NCBI RefSeq assembly: GCF_004342225.1
Contig: NZ_SMAR01000016.1
Span: 1-64,000, forward strand
DNA length: 64,000 bases
Origin: Martelella mediterranea
GTDB taxonomy: Bacteria; Pseudomonadota; Alphaproteobacteria; Rhizobiales; Rhizobiaceae
Direction: 5' to 3'
Shown one piece after another: positions 16,779 through 25,132 of the stretch. The first letter of the stretch is position 1. Each line of letters starts with the position of its first letter. A program made the translations under genes and the position numbers. Below the pieces are notes generated by a model, which searched no databases, was not told where the DNA came from, and saw nothing but the letters and a program-made list of their open reading frames with translations.

Positions 16779-17192
16779 TCAGTGCTCATCCGCGCAAAGA
16801 CTGTGATCGGCCAGCGATCGGATAACATAGCAATCCTCAACTGCATGTCCGTCGCAGCGCGAGGTGATCCGCGCCAACTCACTTTCAAGCCTTTGAAGCC
16901 GGGCGATCTTTTCGCGCACTTTCGTCAGGTGCTCGCGCGCAATCGCATCGGCACGAAGGCAGGGCTCGTCCGGGTGCGCCGAAAGCTCAAGCAACTCGCG
17001 TATTGCATCAGGTCTGATGCCAAGATCGCGGGCATGACGGATGAAGGTCAACCGTTCCAGTTCCCGTTCACCGTAGCGGCGCTGGTTGCCTTCGGAGCGT
17101 TCCAGAGGTGAGATCAGCCCTGCTTGCTCATAATAGCGGATGGTCGGCACCTTCACGCCGGTTCGCTTCGATAATTCCCCGATGGACAACAT
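16779..17192 (-). CDS. MerR-family heavy-metal regulator (CadR/ZntR-like)
   Basis: 137 residues. The N-terminal MerR helix-turn-helix is IGELSKRTGVKVPTIRYYEQAGLISPLERSEGNQRRYGERE. A long dimerisation helix is followed by a metal-binding end. Cysteines at 78, 113, 121 and 133 fit the CadR/PbrR pattern (one Cys in the linker and a C-terminal CDGH...C loop) for Cd, Zn or Pb sensing. It is divergent from a cation efflux gene. A classical MerR-type operator with a 19-bp spacer sits in the shared promoter at 17207-17237. Confidence 0.9.
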   Translation of the reverse strand: MLSIGELSKRTGVKVPTIRYYEQAGLISPLERSEGNQRRYGERELERLTFIRHARDLGIRPDAIRELLELSAHPDEPCLRADAIAREHLTKVREKIARLQRLESELARITSRCDGHAVEDCYVIRSLADHSLCADEH

Positions 17193-17206
17193 TTTTCAAA
17201 AACCTC

Positions 17207-17237
17207 TTGAAGCTCTAGTCGCTAGAGGTCCTATGTA
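17207..17237 (+). promoter_or_regulatory. MerR-type promoter/operator of the cation efflux gene
   Basis: -35 TTGAAG (17207-17212) and -10 TATGTA (17232-17237) are separated by 19 bases, longer than the optimal 17 and the hallmark of promoters activated by MerR-family underwinding. The spacer contains the perfect dyad CTCTAG-TCG-CTAGAG (17213-17227). It drives the CDF gene at 17274 and lies between it and the divergent MerR gene. Confidence 0.88.
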
Positions 17238-17273
17238 GTGTGTCACCGAGGCAAATGACAAGGTGATATCAAA

Positions 17274-17969
17274 ATGAGCGCAGGATGCGGACATTCACAC
17301 GGCCCCTTCGACGGCATGTCAGAGAGCTATAAAAAGCGGTTGTGGGTGGTTATTTTTCTTAATGCGGCGATGTTCATCGTTGAGATGACCGCCGGTCAAA
17401 TGGCACGATCGCAGGCGCTTCAGGCCGATGCTCTGGACTTTTTCGGTGACGCACTGACTTACGGCATATCTATGGCGGTGATCGGCTCTTCACTGAAAAC
17501 ACGATCCATCGCAGCCGCCTTTAAAGGCACCAGTCTTTTTCTGATGGGTCTTTGGGTATTCGGCTCCACCATTTGGCGCGTTTTCGTTGCTGGTGTGCCG
17601 GAAGCCCCGGTTATGGGCATTATCGGCGCACTGGCTCTGGCCGCCAATCTACTAACCGTATTGCTGCTGCTTTCTTATAAAGACGGCGACGCCAATGTTC
17701 GTTCCGTCTGGCTCTGCTCGCGCAACGATGCGATCGGCAATGTCATCGTTATGATTGCCGCAATCGGGGTATGGGGATCGAACACGGCGTGGCCTGACCT
17801 TGCGGTCGCCTTTATCATGGCAGGGTTGTTTCTGACGTCATCGTATCAGATCCTCACCCAATCTTGGCGGGAGTATCGTGCCGGAGGCGCTGAAGCTCTT
17901 GCAGCCTCGCTTGGAGACGACGGGCATAACCACGGGAAGGGAAGTCGCTGCCAACACGAACATCATTGA
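17274..17969 (+). CDS. Cation diffusion facilitator-type metal efflux protein (short form, Cys in the TM5 site)
   Basis: 231 residues with about six membrane helices, His-rich ends (CGHSHG; HNHGKGSRCQHEHH) and no long cytoplasmic C-terminal domain. The transport-site motifs are D55-F-F-G-D59 in TM2 and C148-S-R-N-D152 in TM5. In well-studied CDF proteins the TM5 position is HxxxD, so cysteine replaces histidine. It should export a divalent metal from the cytosol in exchange for protons. The regulator and the Cys ligand suggest a soft metal (Cd, Pb, Zn), which is inference. Transcribed from a MerR-controlled promoter. Confidence 0.87.
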   Translation: MSAGCGHSHGPFDGMSESYKKRLWVVIFLNAAMFIVEMTAGQMARSQALQADALDFFGDALTYGISMAVIGSSLKTRSIAAAFKGTSLFLMGLWVFGSTIWRVFVAGVPEAPVMGIIGALALAANLLTVLLLLSYKDGDANVRSVWLCSRNDAIGNVIVMIAAIGVWGSNTAWPDLAVAFIMAGLFLTSSYQILTQSWREYRAGGAEALAASLGDDGHNHGKGSRCQHEHH

Positions 17970-18001
17970 ATAGCCAGCCGGCCCAAAATCCCCGGCGCAA
18001 C

Positions 18002-18025
18002 AAAAAGCCCGGCAGATTGCCGGGC
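18002..18025 (-). terminator. Rho-independent terminator of the branched-chain aminotransferase gene
   Basis: GCCCGGCA (18007-18014) and TGCCGGGC (18018-18025) form a perfect stem with a 3-base loop. On the minus strand it is followed by TTTTTG. Confidence 0.85.
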
Positions 18026-18059
18026 CCGGGCCTTCTTTGTTCCCTGACAAACTCAGGCC

Positions 18060-18938
18060 TTACTTTTTGCAGGTTGTACGCGCCCAGTTCATGTAAAGCT
18101 CCATAGCCTTCTTTGCCATAGGGCCATGTTCAAAATCACGGTCATCAAGCTTAACCACCGGAACAACCTTATTGTAGTTTCCGGTCATGAACAGCTCATC
18201 GGCGTCCATGAAATCCTGAACACGCAAAGTGCGCTCTTCGGCTGGAATACCAGCCTCGCGCAAAAGCTTCAGCACACGCTTGCGGGTGATACCGGCGAGG
18301 AAACAGCCATTATCTGCCGGGGTCATCGCAACACCGTCTTTGACGAGAAAGATGTTGGCAGACGCGGTCTCAGCAACATTGCCATTCATGTCGCAGGCCA
18401 GCGCATTGTCGAAGCCGCGCGAGCGGGCTTCAATCATCATCCGACCGGAGTTCGGGTAAAGACTGCCAGCCTTTGCATATGTCATAGCGACTTCCGGCGA
18501 CGGACGGCGGAACGGCGACACCGTCAGCGTGACCGGCGTTGTTGACCGCATCGGCGTTTCAAACAGGCATAGTGCAAAGCGTGTTGAGTCCGGATCGGCG
18601 GGCACCAGCCCATTGAGGCCATGCTCGGCCCAGTACATCGGCTTGATGTAAACAGCTGTACCGCTTTCAAATTTTTTCAGGCCTTCCCAGACCAGAGCCT
18701 CAATCTCTTCCGGGGTCATCGTCGGCTTAAGGCCGAGATTTTTCGCCGAGCGGTTAATGCGCTTGCAATGCTCATCCAGGTCGGGTGCCATGCCTTCAAA
18801 ATAGCGCGCACCGTCAAACACTGTGGAACCGAGCCACATCGCATGGGATGTCGGGCCGATCAGCTTCGGATTCCCGGTCAGCCATTCACCGTCAACATAG
18901 GTCCAGGTCAGGGTCGCGGGGGACGTGTCAATTGTCAT
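18060..18938 (-). CDS. ilvE: Branched-chain amino acid aminotransferase (class IV, PLP)
   Basis: 292 residues from ATG 18938 (MTIDTSPATLTW), preceded by AGGAGTTTGAA. The fold-type IV PLP lysine is in MTYAKAGSLYPNSGRM, and the glutamate/threonine cofactor contacts in NVAETASANIFLVKDG. VFDGARYFEG near residue 40 is the substrate loop. It interconverts branched-chain amino acids and 2-oxo acids with glutamate. D-amino-acid or 4-amino-4-deoxychorismate lyase relatives share the fold, but the length and motifs favour BCAT. It stands alone, divergent from a haloacid dehalogenase gene. Confidence 0.85.
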   Translation of the reverse strand: MTIDTSPATLTWTYVDGEWLTGNPKLIGPTSHAMWLGSTVFDGARYFEGMAPDLDEHCKRINRSAKNLGLKPTMTPEEIEALVWEGLKKFESGTAVYIKPMYWAEHGLNGLVPADPDSTRFALCLFETPMRSTTPVTLTVSPFRRPSPEVAMTYAKAGSLYPNSGRMMIEARSRGFDNALACDMNGNVAETASANIFLVKDGVAMTPADNGCFLAGITRKRVLKLLREAGIPAEERTLRVQDFMDADELFMTGNYNKVVPVVKLDDRDFEHGPMAKKAMELYMNWARTTCKK

Positions 18939-19196
18939 TTCAAACTCCTGATAGCCGCCCTCACCTGGCGGGAATGCACGTGCGGTTGCGGTCGTCGATA
19001 TGGCGGCTGCAGCGGAGGAAGGGCGGCAAAATTTACCGCAGGCAATCAACCCCCCCAATGCCATTCAGGTCAAGAGGAAAATCCATTCTCCCGGTCTCAA
19101 ACGAAAACAATTTGCCGTTGCGTTGAAGCCTGAGCGTGAACCGTCTAATACACCCAGAACAAATATCCGAAGCTTGCAGCAGGGTGCTTTTATTTC

Positions 19197-19847
19197 ATGT
19201 CTCATAATGCCTACGTGTTTGATGCCTATGGCACCCTTTTCGACGTGCACGCCGCCGCCCGAAAACATGCAGATCGCGCCGGTGGTCATTATAAGATGCT
19301 CTCGAATGTCTGGCGTGCAAAGCAGCTTGAGTATTCGTGGGTCCTGACGCTGTGCGATGAATATGAAGATTTCTGGGTTCTGACAGAACGCGCCCTGGAT
19401 TTTGCCATGCATTCCGTCGGCCTGATTGACAAGTCACTGCGCACAGATCTGCTGGAGGCCTACTGGACACTGGACTGCTACCCGGAAGTTCCCAGCGTTT
19501 TGGAAACCATCAAGGCCCGCAACGCAAAAGTCGCAATTCTTTCAAACGGAACATCGGCGATGCTTGAGGCGGCCGTGAAGAAGGCCGCGATCAGCGGATT
19601 GATCGATGACATCTTCTCCGCCGAGCAACTGCGGCGCTTCAAGCCTGCTCCGGAAGTCTACGATATGGCAATCAATGCCTATCAGATTTATCCGGACAAG
19701 ATTTCGTTCCAGTCCTCAAACCGATGGGATATCGCCGGAGCCGCCAATTTCGGCTTCCGGACTGTCTGGATCAACAGGCACCAGACACCCAACGAATATG
19801 AGGGCATGGGACCGAATCTGATTTTGCCGTCGCTGGAAGGCATCTGA
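19197..19847 (+). CDS. Haloacid dehalogenase, type II (L-2-haloacid dehalogenase family)
   Basis: 216 residues. HAD motif I VFDAYGTLFD has nucleophile D9. Motif II is LSNGT, the lysine is in LRRFKPAPEVY, and SSNRWDIAGAANFGF matches the type II signature with serine, asparagine and aspartate. These residues separate true L-2-haloacid dehalogenases from HAD phosphatases. It would hydrolyse L-2-haloacids to D-2-hydroxyacids; the natural substrate in this organism is unknown. A terminator follows at 19870-19899. Confidence 0.85.
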   Translation: MSHNAYVFDAYGTLFDVHAAARKHADRAGGHYKMLSNVWRAKQLEYSWVLTLCDEYEDFWVLTERALDFAMHSVGLIDKSLRTDLLEAYWTLDCYPEVPSVLETIKARNAKVAILSNGTSAMLEAAVKKAAISGLIDDIFSAEQLRRFKPAPEVYDMAINAYQIYPDKISFQSSNRWDIAGAANFGFRTVWINRHQTPNEYEGMGPNLILPSLEGI

Positions 19848-19869
19848 GCCGGCTTTTCGACAGTCACAG

Positions 19870-19899
19870 AAAAACCCGCGGTAAACGCCGCGGGTTTTG
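19870..19899. terminator. Terminator between the haloacid dehalogenase gene and ohr
   Basis: AAAACCCGCGG pairs with CCGCGGGTTTT (stem CCCGCGG/CCGCGGG, loop TAAACG region). A-run and T-run flanks allow termination in both directions, serving the two convergent genes. Confidence 0.85.
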
Positions 19900-19923
19900 A
19901 TTTAACTGTCTGTCATTCAGTGA

Positions 19924-20352
19924 TCAGTCAGCAACACTGACCGGCACTTCATAGCTGACACGCAGTGCATGGCTGTAGGGGCAAACAATATGCGCCTGAT
20001 TGACGAGCGCCTCGGCTGTTTCGCGATCCAGCCCCGGAAGCGATACCGTCAGCTCAGCTTCAATACCGAAACCTTCCCCATCATCGCGAGGACCAACGCC
20101 GACCGTTGCCGAAACGGTGGTTTCAGCCGGAAGCTTTACTTTTTTCTGACCGGCAACGTTCTGCAGTGCGGAATTGAAGCAGGCGGCATAACCGGCAGCG
20201 AAAAGCTGTTCCGGATTGTTCCCTTCGGCGCCTGGACCACCCATTTCCTTCGGCAGTGAAAGATTGACTTCAAGCGCGCCGTCCTCGGTCTTGACCGAGC
20301 CTTCGCGTCCTCCAGTGGAAATTGCCTTCGTTGTATAAAGTTTCTTGATCAT
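19924..20352 (-). CDS. ohr: Organic hydroperoxide resistance protein Ohr
   Basis: 142 residues starting at ATG 20352 (MIKKLYTTKAISTGGREGSV), with GGAGACTGACTATG as ribosome site. The Ohr thiol-peroxidase pair is present: peroxidatic C58 in AAGYAACFNSAL and resolving C124 in HIVCPYSHAL. PEQLFAAGYAAC is the family signature. It reduces organic and lipid hydroperoxides in the cytosol using dihydrolipoamide. It is divergent from an OhrR-type MarR regulator gene, the standard pairing. Confidence 0.95.
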   Translation of the reverse strand: MIKKLYTTKAISTGGREGSVKTEDGALEVNLSLPKEMGGPGAEGNNPEQLFAAGYAACFNSALQNVAGQKKVKLPAETTVSATVGVGPRDDGEGFGIEAELTVSLPGLDRETAEALVNQAHIVCPYSHALRVSYEVPVSVAD

Positions 20353-20478
20353 AGTCAGTCTCCTTCGTCTGGAACCGCTCAAAAGCGGCCCGGTTATGAG
20401 GAAAAATCTATTATCTTCTCTTCGACGTCCGGCAGCCCGATTTGTTCCATAGCCACCGCGATCTTTCTTTTAGATAGT

Positions 20479-20497
20479 GCACAATTTAATTTTACAC
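20479..20497. promoter_or_regulatory. Candidate OhrR operator in the ohr-ohrR intergenic region
   Basis: The AT-rich GCACAATTTAATTTTACAC is an imperfect relative of the ACAATT-type OhrR box. It lies between the divergent ohr and ohrR genes, about 45 bases ahead of the ohrR start. The dyad is imperfect, so this is a position-supported guess. Confidence 0.35.
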
Positions 20498-20539
20498 AAT
20501 GATATTTCCAAAAAAATCTGCATGACCTATATTGAGCAT

Positions 20540-21004
20540 ATGAAAACCACCTTATCGGAAAAAAATGAGCTGATGCCGCAGCTCGATGATCAGCTTTGTT
20601 TCGCTGTCTATGCAGCGGCCCATGCCTTTCAGCACGCCTACAAGCCGCTGCTTTCGCACCTCGGCCTCACCTATCCGCAATATCTGGTCATGATGGTATT
20701 GTGGGAGCATGGCACGATCTCAGTCAAAGCCATAGGCCAGCGCCTCGGCCTTGATTCAGGAACGTTGTCGCCATTGCTGAAGCGCCTCGAAACGGCAGGC
20801 TACATCAACCGCCGCCGCGCCACCGAAGATGAGCGCCGCGTTGAGGTTACGCTGACCCGTAAGGGTGAGGCTGTGCGTGAAGATGCCCGTGACATAGCGC
20901 GTTCCATCGCAGTCAAGACCGGCTGTAGCCAGGAGGATGGGAAGGCGCTTCTGGACAAGCTGAACGGCTTGAGGGCTGAGCTGCTCTCAACCGATAAAGC
21001 ATAA
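20540..21004 (+). CDS. ohrR: OhrR-type MarR-family peroxide-sensing regulator
   Basis: 154 residues from ATG 20540; an in-frame ATG at 20522 is an alternative. OhrR signature near the start: DDQLCFAVYAAAH with redox-active cysteine C20, followed by AFQHAYKPLLSHLGLTYPQYLVMMVLWEHG and the winged helix VKAIGQRLGLDSGTLSPLLKRLETAGYINRRRATEDERRVEVTLT. Organic peroxides oxidise the cysteine and release the repressor from ohr. The gene is divergent from ohr. Confidence 0.93.
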   Translation: MKTTLSEKNELMPQLDDQLCFAVYAAAHAFQHAYKPLLSHLGLTYPQYLVMMVLWEHGTISVKAIGQRLGLDSGTLSPLLKRLETAGYINRRRATEDERRVEVTLTRKGEAVREDARDIARSIAVKTGCSQEDGKALLDKLNGLRAELLSTDKA

Positions 21005-21066
21005 TCAGCCGTCGGCAGCATATCTGCTCCAGGCGGCTTCAATCTGCTGGCGTGCAGGAAAAAGAT

Positions 21067-21172
21067 CTAGAGCATTTCGCAGTCAGATGGAAACATCTGA
21101 CGTCCGCGAAAATGCGTCAAAACAAAGAGATAGAGCGGTTGCGCGTTTCCATGAAAGGCGGAACCGCTCTAG
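21067..21172. repeat. CTAG-bordered mosaic intergenic element (RIME-like), full copy
   Basis: 106 bp running from CTAGAGC to GCTCTAG, with internal hairpins (CAGATG...CATCTG; CGCGTTTCC...; GCGGTT...AACCGC). A degenerate relative at 28296-28378 aligns along most of its length (for example CCGCGAAAATGCGTCAAA against CCGCGAAAGTGCGTCAAA). The terminal CTAG at 21169-21172 provides, on the minus strand, the TAG stop codon of the asparaginase gene. Structure and sequence style match rhizobial intergenic mosaic elements. No transposase is encoded. Confidence 0.82.
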
Positions 21173-22170
21173 TTCGGCAGAACAGCCCGGATAACGCCGA
21201 CTTCCATCCCGTTCCAGTTTTTCATCGTCTGGTGCGCCAGCCCCGCAAGGGCATCGGAGGCACCGGGATCGGCATGCATCAACCGGGAAAGGACAGCGGA
21301 AACCATCGCTTCTGCGGCCCGCGTTGTTCCATCCTCGCACTTCAGTGCGATGCCAAGCCCAAGCTCGGGGATTGCAGCACAGAAAACCCCTTCAGCCCCG
21401 GTTTTGGCGAACACACGGCCCGGCACCGCACTCATGAGCGTATTGCAGGCGCGCCCGGTTCCCGACACATAAAACGGCTCTGCCATGCAGGCAGAAAGGA
21501 TGCGCTGTGCAGCCTTGGCGCGCACGGGCTCAAGCCCCGTTCCCGTCGCCATCTTTGCAAACCCATGCGCAAGAGCTTTCAAAGGAACGGCATAAGTGGG
21601 AATTGAACAACCATCGGTCCCGCACACATCATGGCCAACAACAGCACCGGTGACATTCTCCATAGCGTCACGGATCTGCTGCTGTAGCGGGTGATCATAC
21701 CCTGAATAACCTTTAAGCCCGATACCCTGATGAGTGCAGGTGCATACGAAACCGGCATGCTTTCCCGAGCAGTTATTGCACAGCGCATCGGGGGCTTCAC
21801 GCGCACGGGCCTGATGGATCAGAACCTTGCTGTCCGTTGACCAGTGGGCGCCGCATTCCAGATCCTCGACGCTGCGACCGGCCCTGGCCAGCATTTGCCC
21901 GGCCAGCGCGATATGAGCATCTTCCCCCGAATGAGAGGCTGCTGAAAGGGCGATTTCACGATCTCCGAACCCATAGGTATCCGCAGCACCGCTTTCAACA
22001 AACGGCAAAGCCTGAATGGCCTTACAGGCCGAACGCGGAAAAACAAGCGCATCGGTTTCCCCCGCAGACCAGACGAGACTGCCACTCTCATCGACAACGG
22101 CGATCATGCCGCGATGACGGCTTTCAATGCGCTGACCACGCGTGACTTCAACCAGAACCGGATTGACCAT
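21169..22170 (-). CDS. ansA: L-asparaginase II of the Rhizobium AnsA type
   Basis: 333 residues of the Asparaginase_II family, unrelated to the E. coli enzymes. It shows the SxxK-like nucleophile motif S47-A-C-K50 in LVFPRSACKAIQ, the SHS segment at 79-81 (AASHSGEDAH), and the metal/thiol region ALCNNCSGKHAGFVCTC. It hydrolyses asparagine to aspartate and ammonia. Its stop codon (TAG, 21169-21171) lies inside the CTAG end of the adjacent repeat element. This suggests the element inserted at, or replaced, the original 3' end without disrupting the protein. Confident family assignment. Confidence 0.88.
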   Translation of the reverse strand: MVNPVLVEVTRGQRIESRHRGMIAVVDESGSLVWSAGETDALVFPRSACKAIQALPFVESGAADTYGFGDREIALSAASHSGEDAHIALAGQMLARAGRSVEDLECGAHWSTDSKVLIHQARAREAPDALCNNCSGKHAGFVCTCTHQGIGLKGYSGYDHPLQQQIRDAMENVTGAVVGHDVCGTDGCSIPTYAVPLKALAHGFAKMATGTGLEPVRAKAAQRILSACMAEPFYVSGTGRACNTLMSAVPGRVFAKTGAEGVFCAAIPELGLGIALKCEDGTTRAAEAMVSAVLSRLMHADPGASDALAGLAHQTMKNWNGMEVGVIRAVLPN

Positions 22171-22214
22171 CTTAAAAGCACTCCTGCAGCAGCACCGCCA
22201 GAGGGCAGGCCGAT

Positions 22215-23216
22215 TTATTCAAACGTCAGTATGATTTTCCCGATGTGGTGGCCTTCTTCCATAATTTTATGGGCTTCGACAACCTCCTCAAACGGCAAAA
22301 CTTTGTGAACGACCGGCTTGATCTCACCCTTTTCCAGACGCGGCCAGACTTGTTGCGCCAATTCGTCACGGATACGGCGTTTCTCCTCTTCCGTTCGCGG
22401 ACGCATCGTCGAACCGGTCACCGTGAGGCGCTTCACCATAATGGGCGTAAGATTGACGTTTTCGGCTTTGGCCCCGCCAAGAAAAGCGATGATCGACAGG
22501 CAACCATCGCGCGCCAGTGCCGAAAGGTTACGCTGAAAATAGGATGCGCCAACCATATCGAGGATCACATCAACACCACGACCGCCAGTCTTTTCCTTAA
22601 CGATCTCGACAAAATCCTGTTCACGGTAATTGATCGCAGCCATCGCGCCGAGGCGCTCGCAGGCGGCGCATTTTTCGGCCGATCCGGCAGTGGCAAAAAC
22701 CTCAGCTCCGAAAGCCCGTGCCAGCTGGATCGCGGTTGTGCCGATACCGCTCGTGCCGCCGTGAACAAGCACCGTCTCGCCTTCAGTCAGGCCCGCCATC
22801 TGAAACAGATTGGCCCAGACGGTGAAGAAGGTTTCCGGCAATGCAGCCGCACCAACCGCATCCATCCCCTCAGGCTGCCGCAATGTTTGGGCGGCCGGCA
22901 GAAGGCAATATTCAGCATAGCCGCCGCCATTGGCCAGTCCGCAAACGGCATCTCCGACTTCGAAATCCGAAACGTCTGCGCCTTTTTCAGCGATGACGCC
23001 GGCAATTTCCAGCCCCATGACCGGGCTGGCACCGGGCGGTGGCGGGTAGTTTCCCTGTCGCTGCGCGACATCGGGGCGGTTGACACCGGCGGCGTGAACC
23101 TTAACCAGAACCTCACCGGGGCCGGGTTTGGGTTTAGGACGTGTGGCGACCGACATAACTTCCGGCGCTCCAAAACCACTGATCGTGATGTATCGCATGG
23201 AACCGTCTGACGACAT
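22215..23216 (-). CDS. NAD(P)H quinone oxidoreductase (zeta-crystallin/PIG3-type MDR)
   Basis: 333 residues of the zinc-free medium-chain reductase family. [40 protein letters not shown] is the N-terminal catalytic domain, and [25 protein letters not shown] the NADPH-binding Rossmann motif. [19 protein letters not shown] and the C-terminal [11 protein letters not shown] match PIG3-like proteins. It reduces quinones or reactive carbonyls with NADPH; the physiological substrate is unknown. It lies 44 bases downstream of the asparaginase gene start side, on the same strand. Confidence 0.88.
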   Translation of the reverse strand: MSSDGSMRYITISGFGAPEVMSVATRPKPKPGPGEVLVKVHAAGVNRPDVAQRQGNYPPPPGASPVMGLEIAGVIAEKGADVSDFEVGDAVCGLANGGGYAEYCLLPAAQTLRQPEGMDAVGAAALPETFFTVWANLFQMAGLTEGETVLVHGGTSGIGTTAIQLARAFGAEVFATAGSAEKCAACERLGAMAAINYREQDFVEIVKEKTGGRGVDVILDMVGASYFQRNLSALARDGCLSIIAFLGGAKAENVNLTPIMVKRLTVTGSTMRPRTEEEKRRIRDELAQQVWPRLEKGEIKPVVHKVLPFEEVVEAHKIMEEGHHIGKIILTFE

Positions 23217-23285
23217 GAGCCTAGCTCCTCCCTCATCTGAGTGTGCGAATAGCTAACAGGTTTCCGGGCCAACCACAAAGACGAT

Positions 23286-23310
23286 TTCGGGGTGCAATGC
23301 ACCCCGAAAA
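23286..23310. terminator. Strong hairpin downstream of the hdeD-like gene
   Basis: TTTCGGGGTGCA and TGCACCCCGAAA pair perfectly around a single-base centre. The U-run after the stem is short on both strands, so it may stop transcription of the hdeD-like gene weakly or stabilise its 3' end. Confidence 0.55.
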
Positions 23311-23334
23311 GACTTCAAACGAAAATGATCATAA

Positions 23335-23889
23335 TCAGCGTGGTCTGAGAGCCAGTGCAAACACGACCATTGCAACGCCGTAGACAAGGAAGTCAGCCGC
23401 GACGAACAGCCCCAGCAGCCACAGGCTGTTTTGCGGGAAGTTGTAAGCAATCATGACGGCGGCAAGGATAAGCACCAGACCGGAGAAAATCATCCAACCC
23501 CAGCCTTTTGCAGGCCGAACGGTAAATCCGAGATAGAGCCGGAAACCACCGGCAACCGCAAGGGAAACGCCGATGAAAATGGCAAACAGCCCTGAACCCA
23601 GAAGCGGATTACTGATCAGCAAAATGCCGGCAAGAACATAGAGAATGCCACTGGCCAGCCAGAATGCGGTTTGGCCCTTTGCCCTGGAATAAAACAACTG
23701 GGAAAGATGTGCGACACCGGCGATGATCATCATAACGCCAAAGAAGACGACGGATGCAACTGTCGCAACAGCAATGTTTCCAAGCAAAATCAGGCTGAAC
23801 AGCACCAGAATGATGCCAAAAGCCATAACCCAGCCCCAGCGGTCTCTTATTTTTTCAACATCGGGATTCAACTGCCCCATCATAACCAT
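23335..23889 (-). CDS. HdeD family (DUF308) membrane protein
   Basis: 184 residues from ATG 23889 (MVMMGQLNPDVEKIRDRWGW), supported by AGGAAGG upstream. Six hydrophobic helices in three pairs with the internally repeated pattern of HdeD (GIILVLFSLILLGNIAV..., GILYVLAGILLISNPLLG..., GLVLILAAVMIAYNFPQ...). HdeD proteins are linked with acid or density-dependent stress in enterobacteria; the mechanism is not known. It stands alone between the quinone reductase and a formate/nitrite channel gene. Confidence 0.85.
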   Translation of the reverse strand: MVMMGQLNPDVEKIRDRWGWVMAFGIILVLFSLILLGNIAVATVASVVFFGVMMIIAGVAHLSQLFYSRAKGQTAFWLASGILYVLAGILLISNPLLGSGLFAIFIGVSLAVAGGFRLYLGFTVRPAKGWGWMIFSGLVLILAAVMIAYNFPQNSLWLLGLFVAADFLVYGVAMVVFALALRPR

Positions 23890-24035
23890 CGCTAAGCCCT
23901 TCCTGTATGGTTCGTTGGGGCAGACGATAGATAGATCGCGATCCGGGTGCAACTACTGTTGCAGACAACCCGCAAGATGTTTGTGGTCGCGACACTTTCA
24001 GTCAGAAAGCGCAGCCGTTTGATCACGCTTCATTT

Positions 24036-24899
24036 TCAGTGTTTCGCATCGCGAACCGACGGCCGGAGATAGATGAACCAGTAGACCAGCCCGACAAAAA
24101 GGCCACCTCCAATAATGTTTCCAATCGTTACCGGGATCAGGTTGTGCAGGATGAAGTTGCTCCAGGTCAGGTCTGCATAATCGGCGATATTGGCTCCGGC
24201 CTTTTCCCAAAACTCCGGAGAAGCCCCGTTTTTGGTCAGAATCGCCATGGGAACCTGAAACATGTTGGCCACGCAGTGTTCAAAGCCGGCAGCAACAAAC
24301 ATGGCCACCGGCAGGACAACAGCCAGAAGCTTGTCTGTGACAGTGCGCGCTGCATAGGTCATCCAAACACCAAGACACACCAGAACATTACACATGATCC
24401 CCAAGGCAACGGCCTGAATAAAGGTGTGATGCAATTTGTGCTGGGCGATGTGCATATAGTTGAGACCAAGCAAACCACTATCGCCTTCATAGTGCCGCGC
24501 GGCCTGCATGATCAGGACAAGTCCGAATGCCCCAACAAAGTTGCCGCAATAGACAAGTGCCCAGTTTTTAAAGAGCTGGCTCCAGGTAATTTTTCTGCTG
24601 GCCCGTGCAACAACGGTCAGAACCGTACTGGTGAACAGATCAGCGCCGAGAATAACCACAAGCATCAGGCCGAGGCTGAAAGACAAGCCGCCCAGCATTT
24701 TGTTGGCACCCCACCCCATATCCGCATTTCCGGTCGTCACGACGGTATAGAAGATAAATGCAATACCGATGAAGGCGCCTGCGGTAACCGCAGACAAAAA
24801 GGAGGAAACCGGATCCTTCGTCGCCTTGGCGACACCGACATCCTCTGCTTTTTTCGCCATCACATGGGGCGGAAAGGCGTCGAAATTCAGATGCTGCAT
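24036..24899 (-). CDS. Formate/nitrite transporter (FNT/FocA-NirC family)
   Basis: 287 residues from ATG 24899 (MQHLNFDAFPPHVMAKKAEDVG). An upstream TTG could add 22 residues but would leave little room for a promoter. Six membrane helices carry the FNT signatures GADLFTSTVLTVVA, NWALVYCGNFVGA, AAGFEHCVANMFQVP and the C-terminal HNLIPVTIGNIIGGG. FNT proteins are pentameric channels moving formate, nitrite or related weak acids. An FNR-type box lies 84-97 bases upstream, suggesting induction under low oxygen. Confidence 0.88.
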   Translation of the reverse strand: MQHLNFDAFPPHVMAKKAEDVGVAKATKDPVSSFLSAVTAGAFIGIAFIFYTVVTTGNADMGWGANKMLGGLSFSLGLMLVVILGADLFTSTVLTVVARASRKITWSQLFKNWALVYCGNFVGAFGLVLIMQAARHYEGDSGLLGLNYMHIAQHKLHHTFIQAVALGIMCNVLVCLGVWMTYAARTVTDKLLAVVLPVAMFVAAGFEHCVANMFQVPMAILTKNGASPEFWEKAGANIADYADLTWSNFILHNLIPVTIGNIIGGGLFVGLVYWFIYLRPSVRDAKH

Positions 24900-24982
24900 G
24901 GAATTATTGCTCTTTTTACTGGCGTGCAGGAACGCTTTTGTCTTGGATTGTGCCGTGTTTAACAAAACAGGCCTGCCGCGCG

Positions 24983-24996
24983 TTGATCCTGATCAT
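24983..24996. promoter_or_regulatory. FNR/FnrN/FixK-type binding site upstream of the FNT channel
   Basis: TTGATCCTGATCAT matches the TTGAT-N4-ATCAA consensus in nine of ten defined positions. It is in the region shared by the FNT gene (minus) and the glutathione-transferase gene (plus), 84 bases from the FNT ATG. That is a suitable distance for an activating site ahead of a leader. It supports anaerobic control of the channel. Confidence 0.6.
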
Positions 24997-25132
24997 AAAC
25001 GCAAGACCGAAACACGACCAAAGTTGGAAAGGCCGACGGATTTCAAACCGCCTGCCGCTTAATTTCATGGCTTATTCAGAAACAGGCGTCATAATCAAGT
25101 CGCTGATAATGCGTGTAAAGGAGCAGACATAC

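Noticed and set aside
19000-19400. Possible misplaced frame over the aminotransferase-dehalogenase divergent promoter
   Set aside because: Open frames there overlap the start of the dehalogenase or lie antisense, with no recognisable product.
22245-23210. 321-codon open frame antisense to the quinone oxidoreductase gene
   Set aside because: It overlaps completely with a recognisable reductase gene and lacks any domain.
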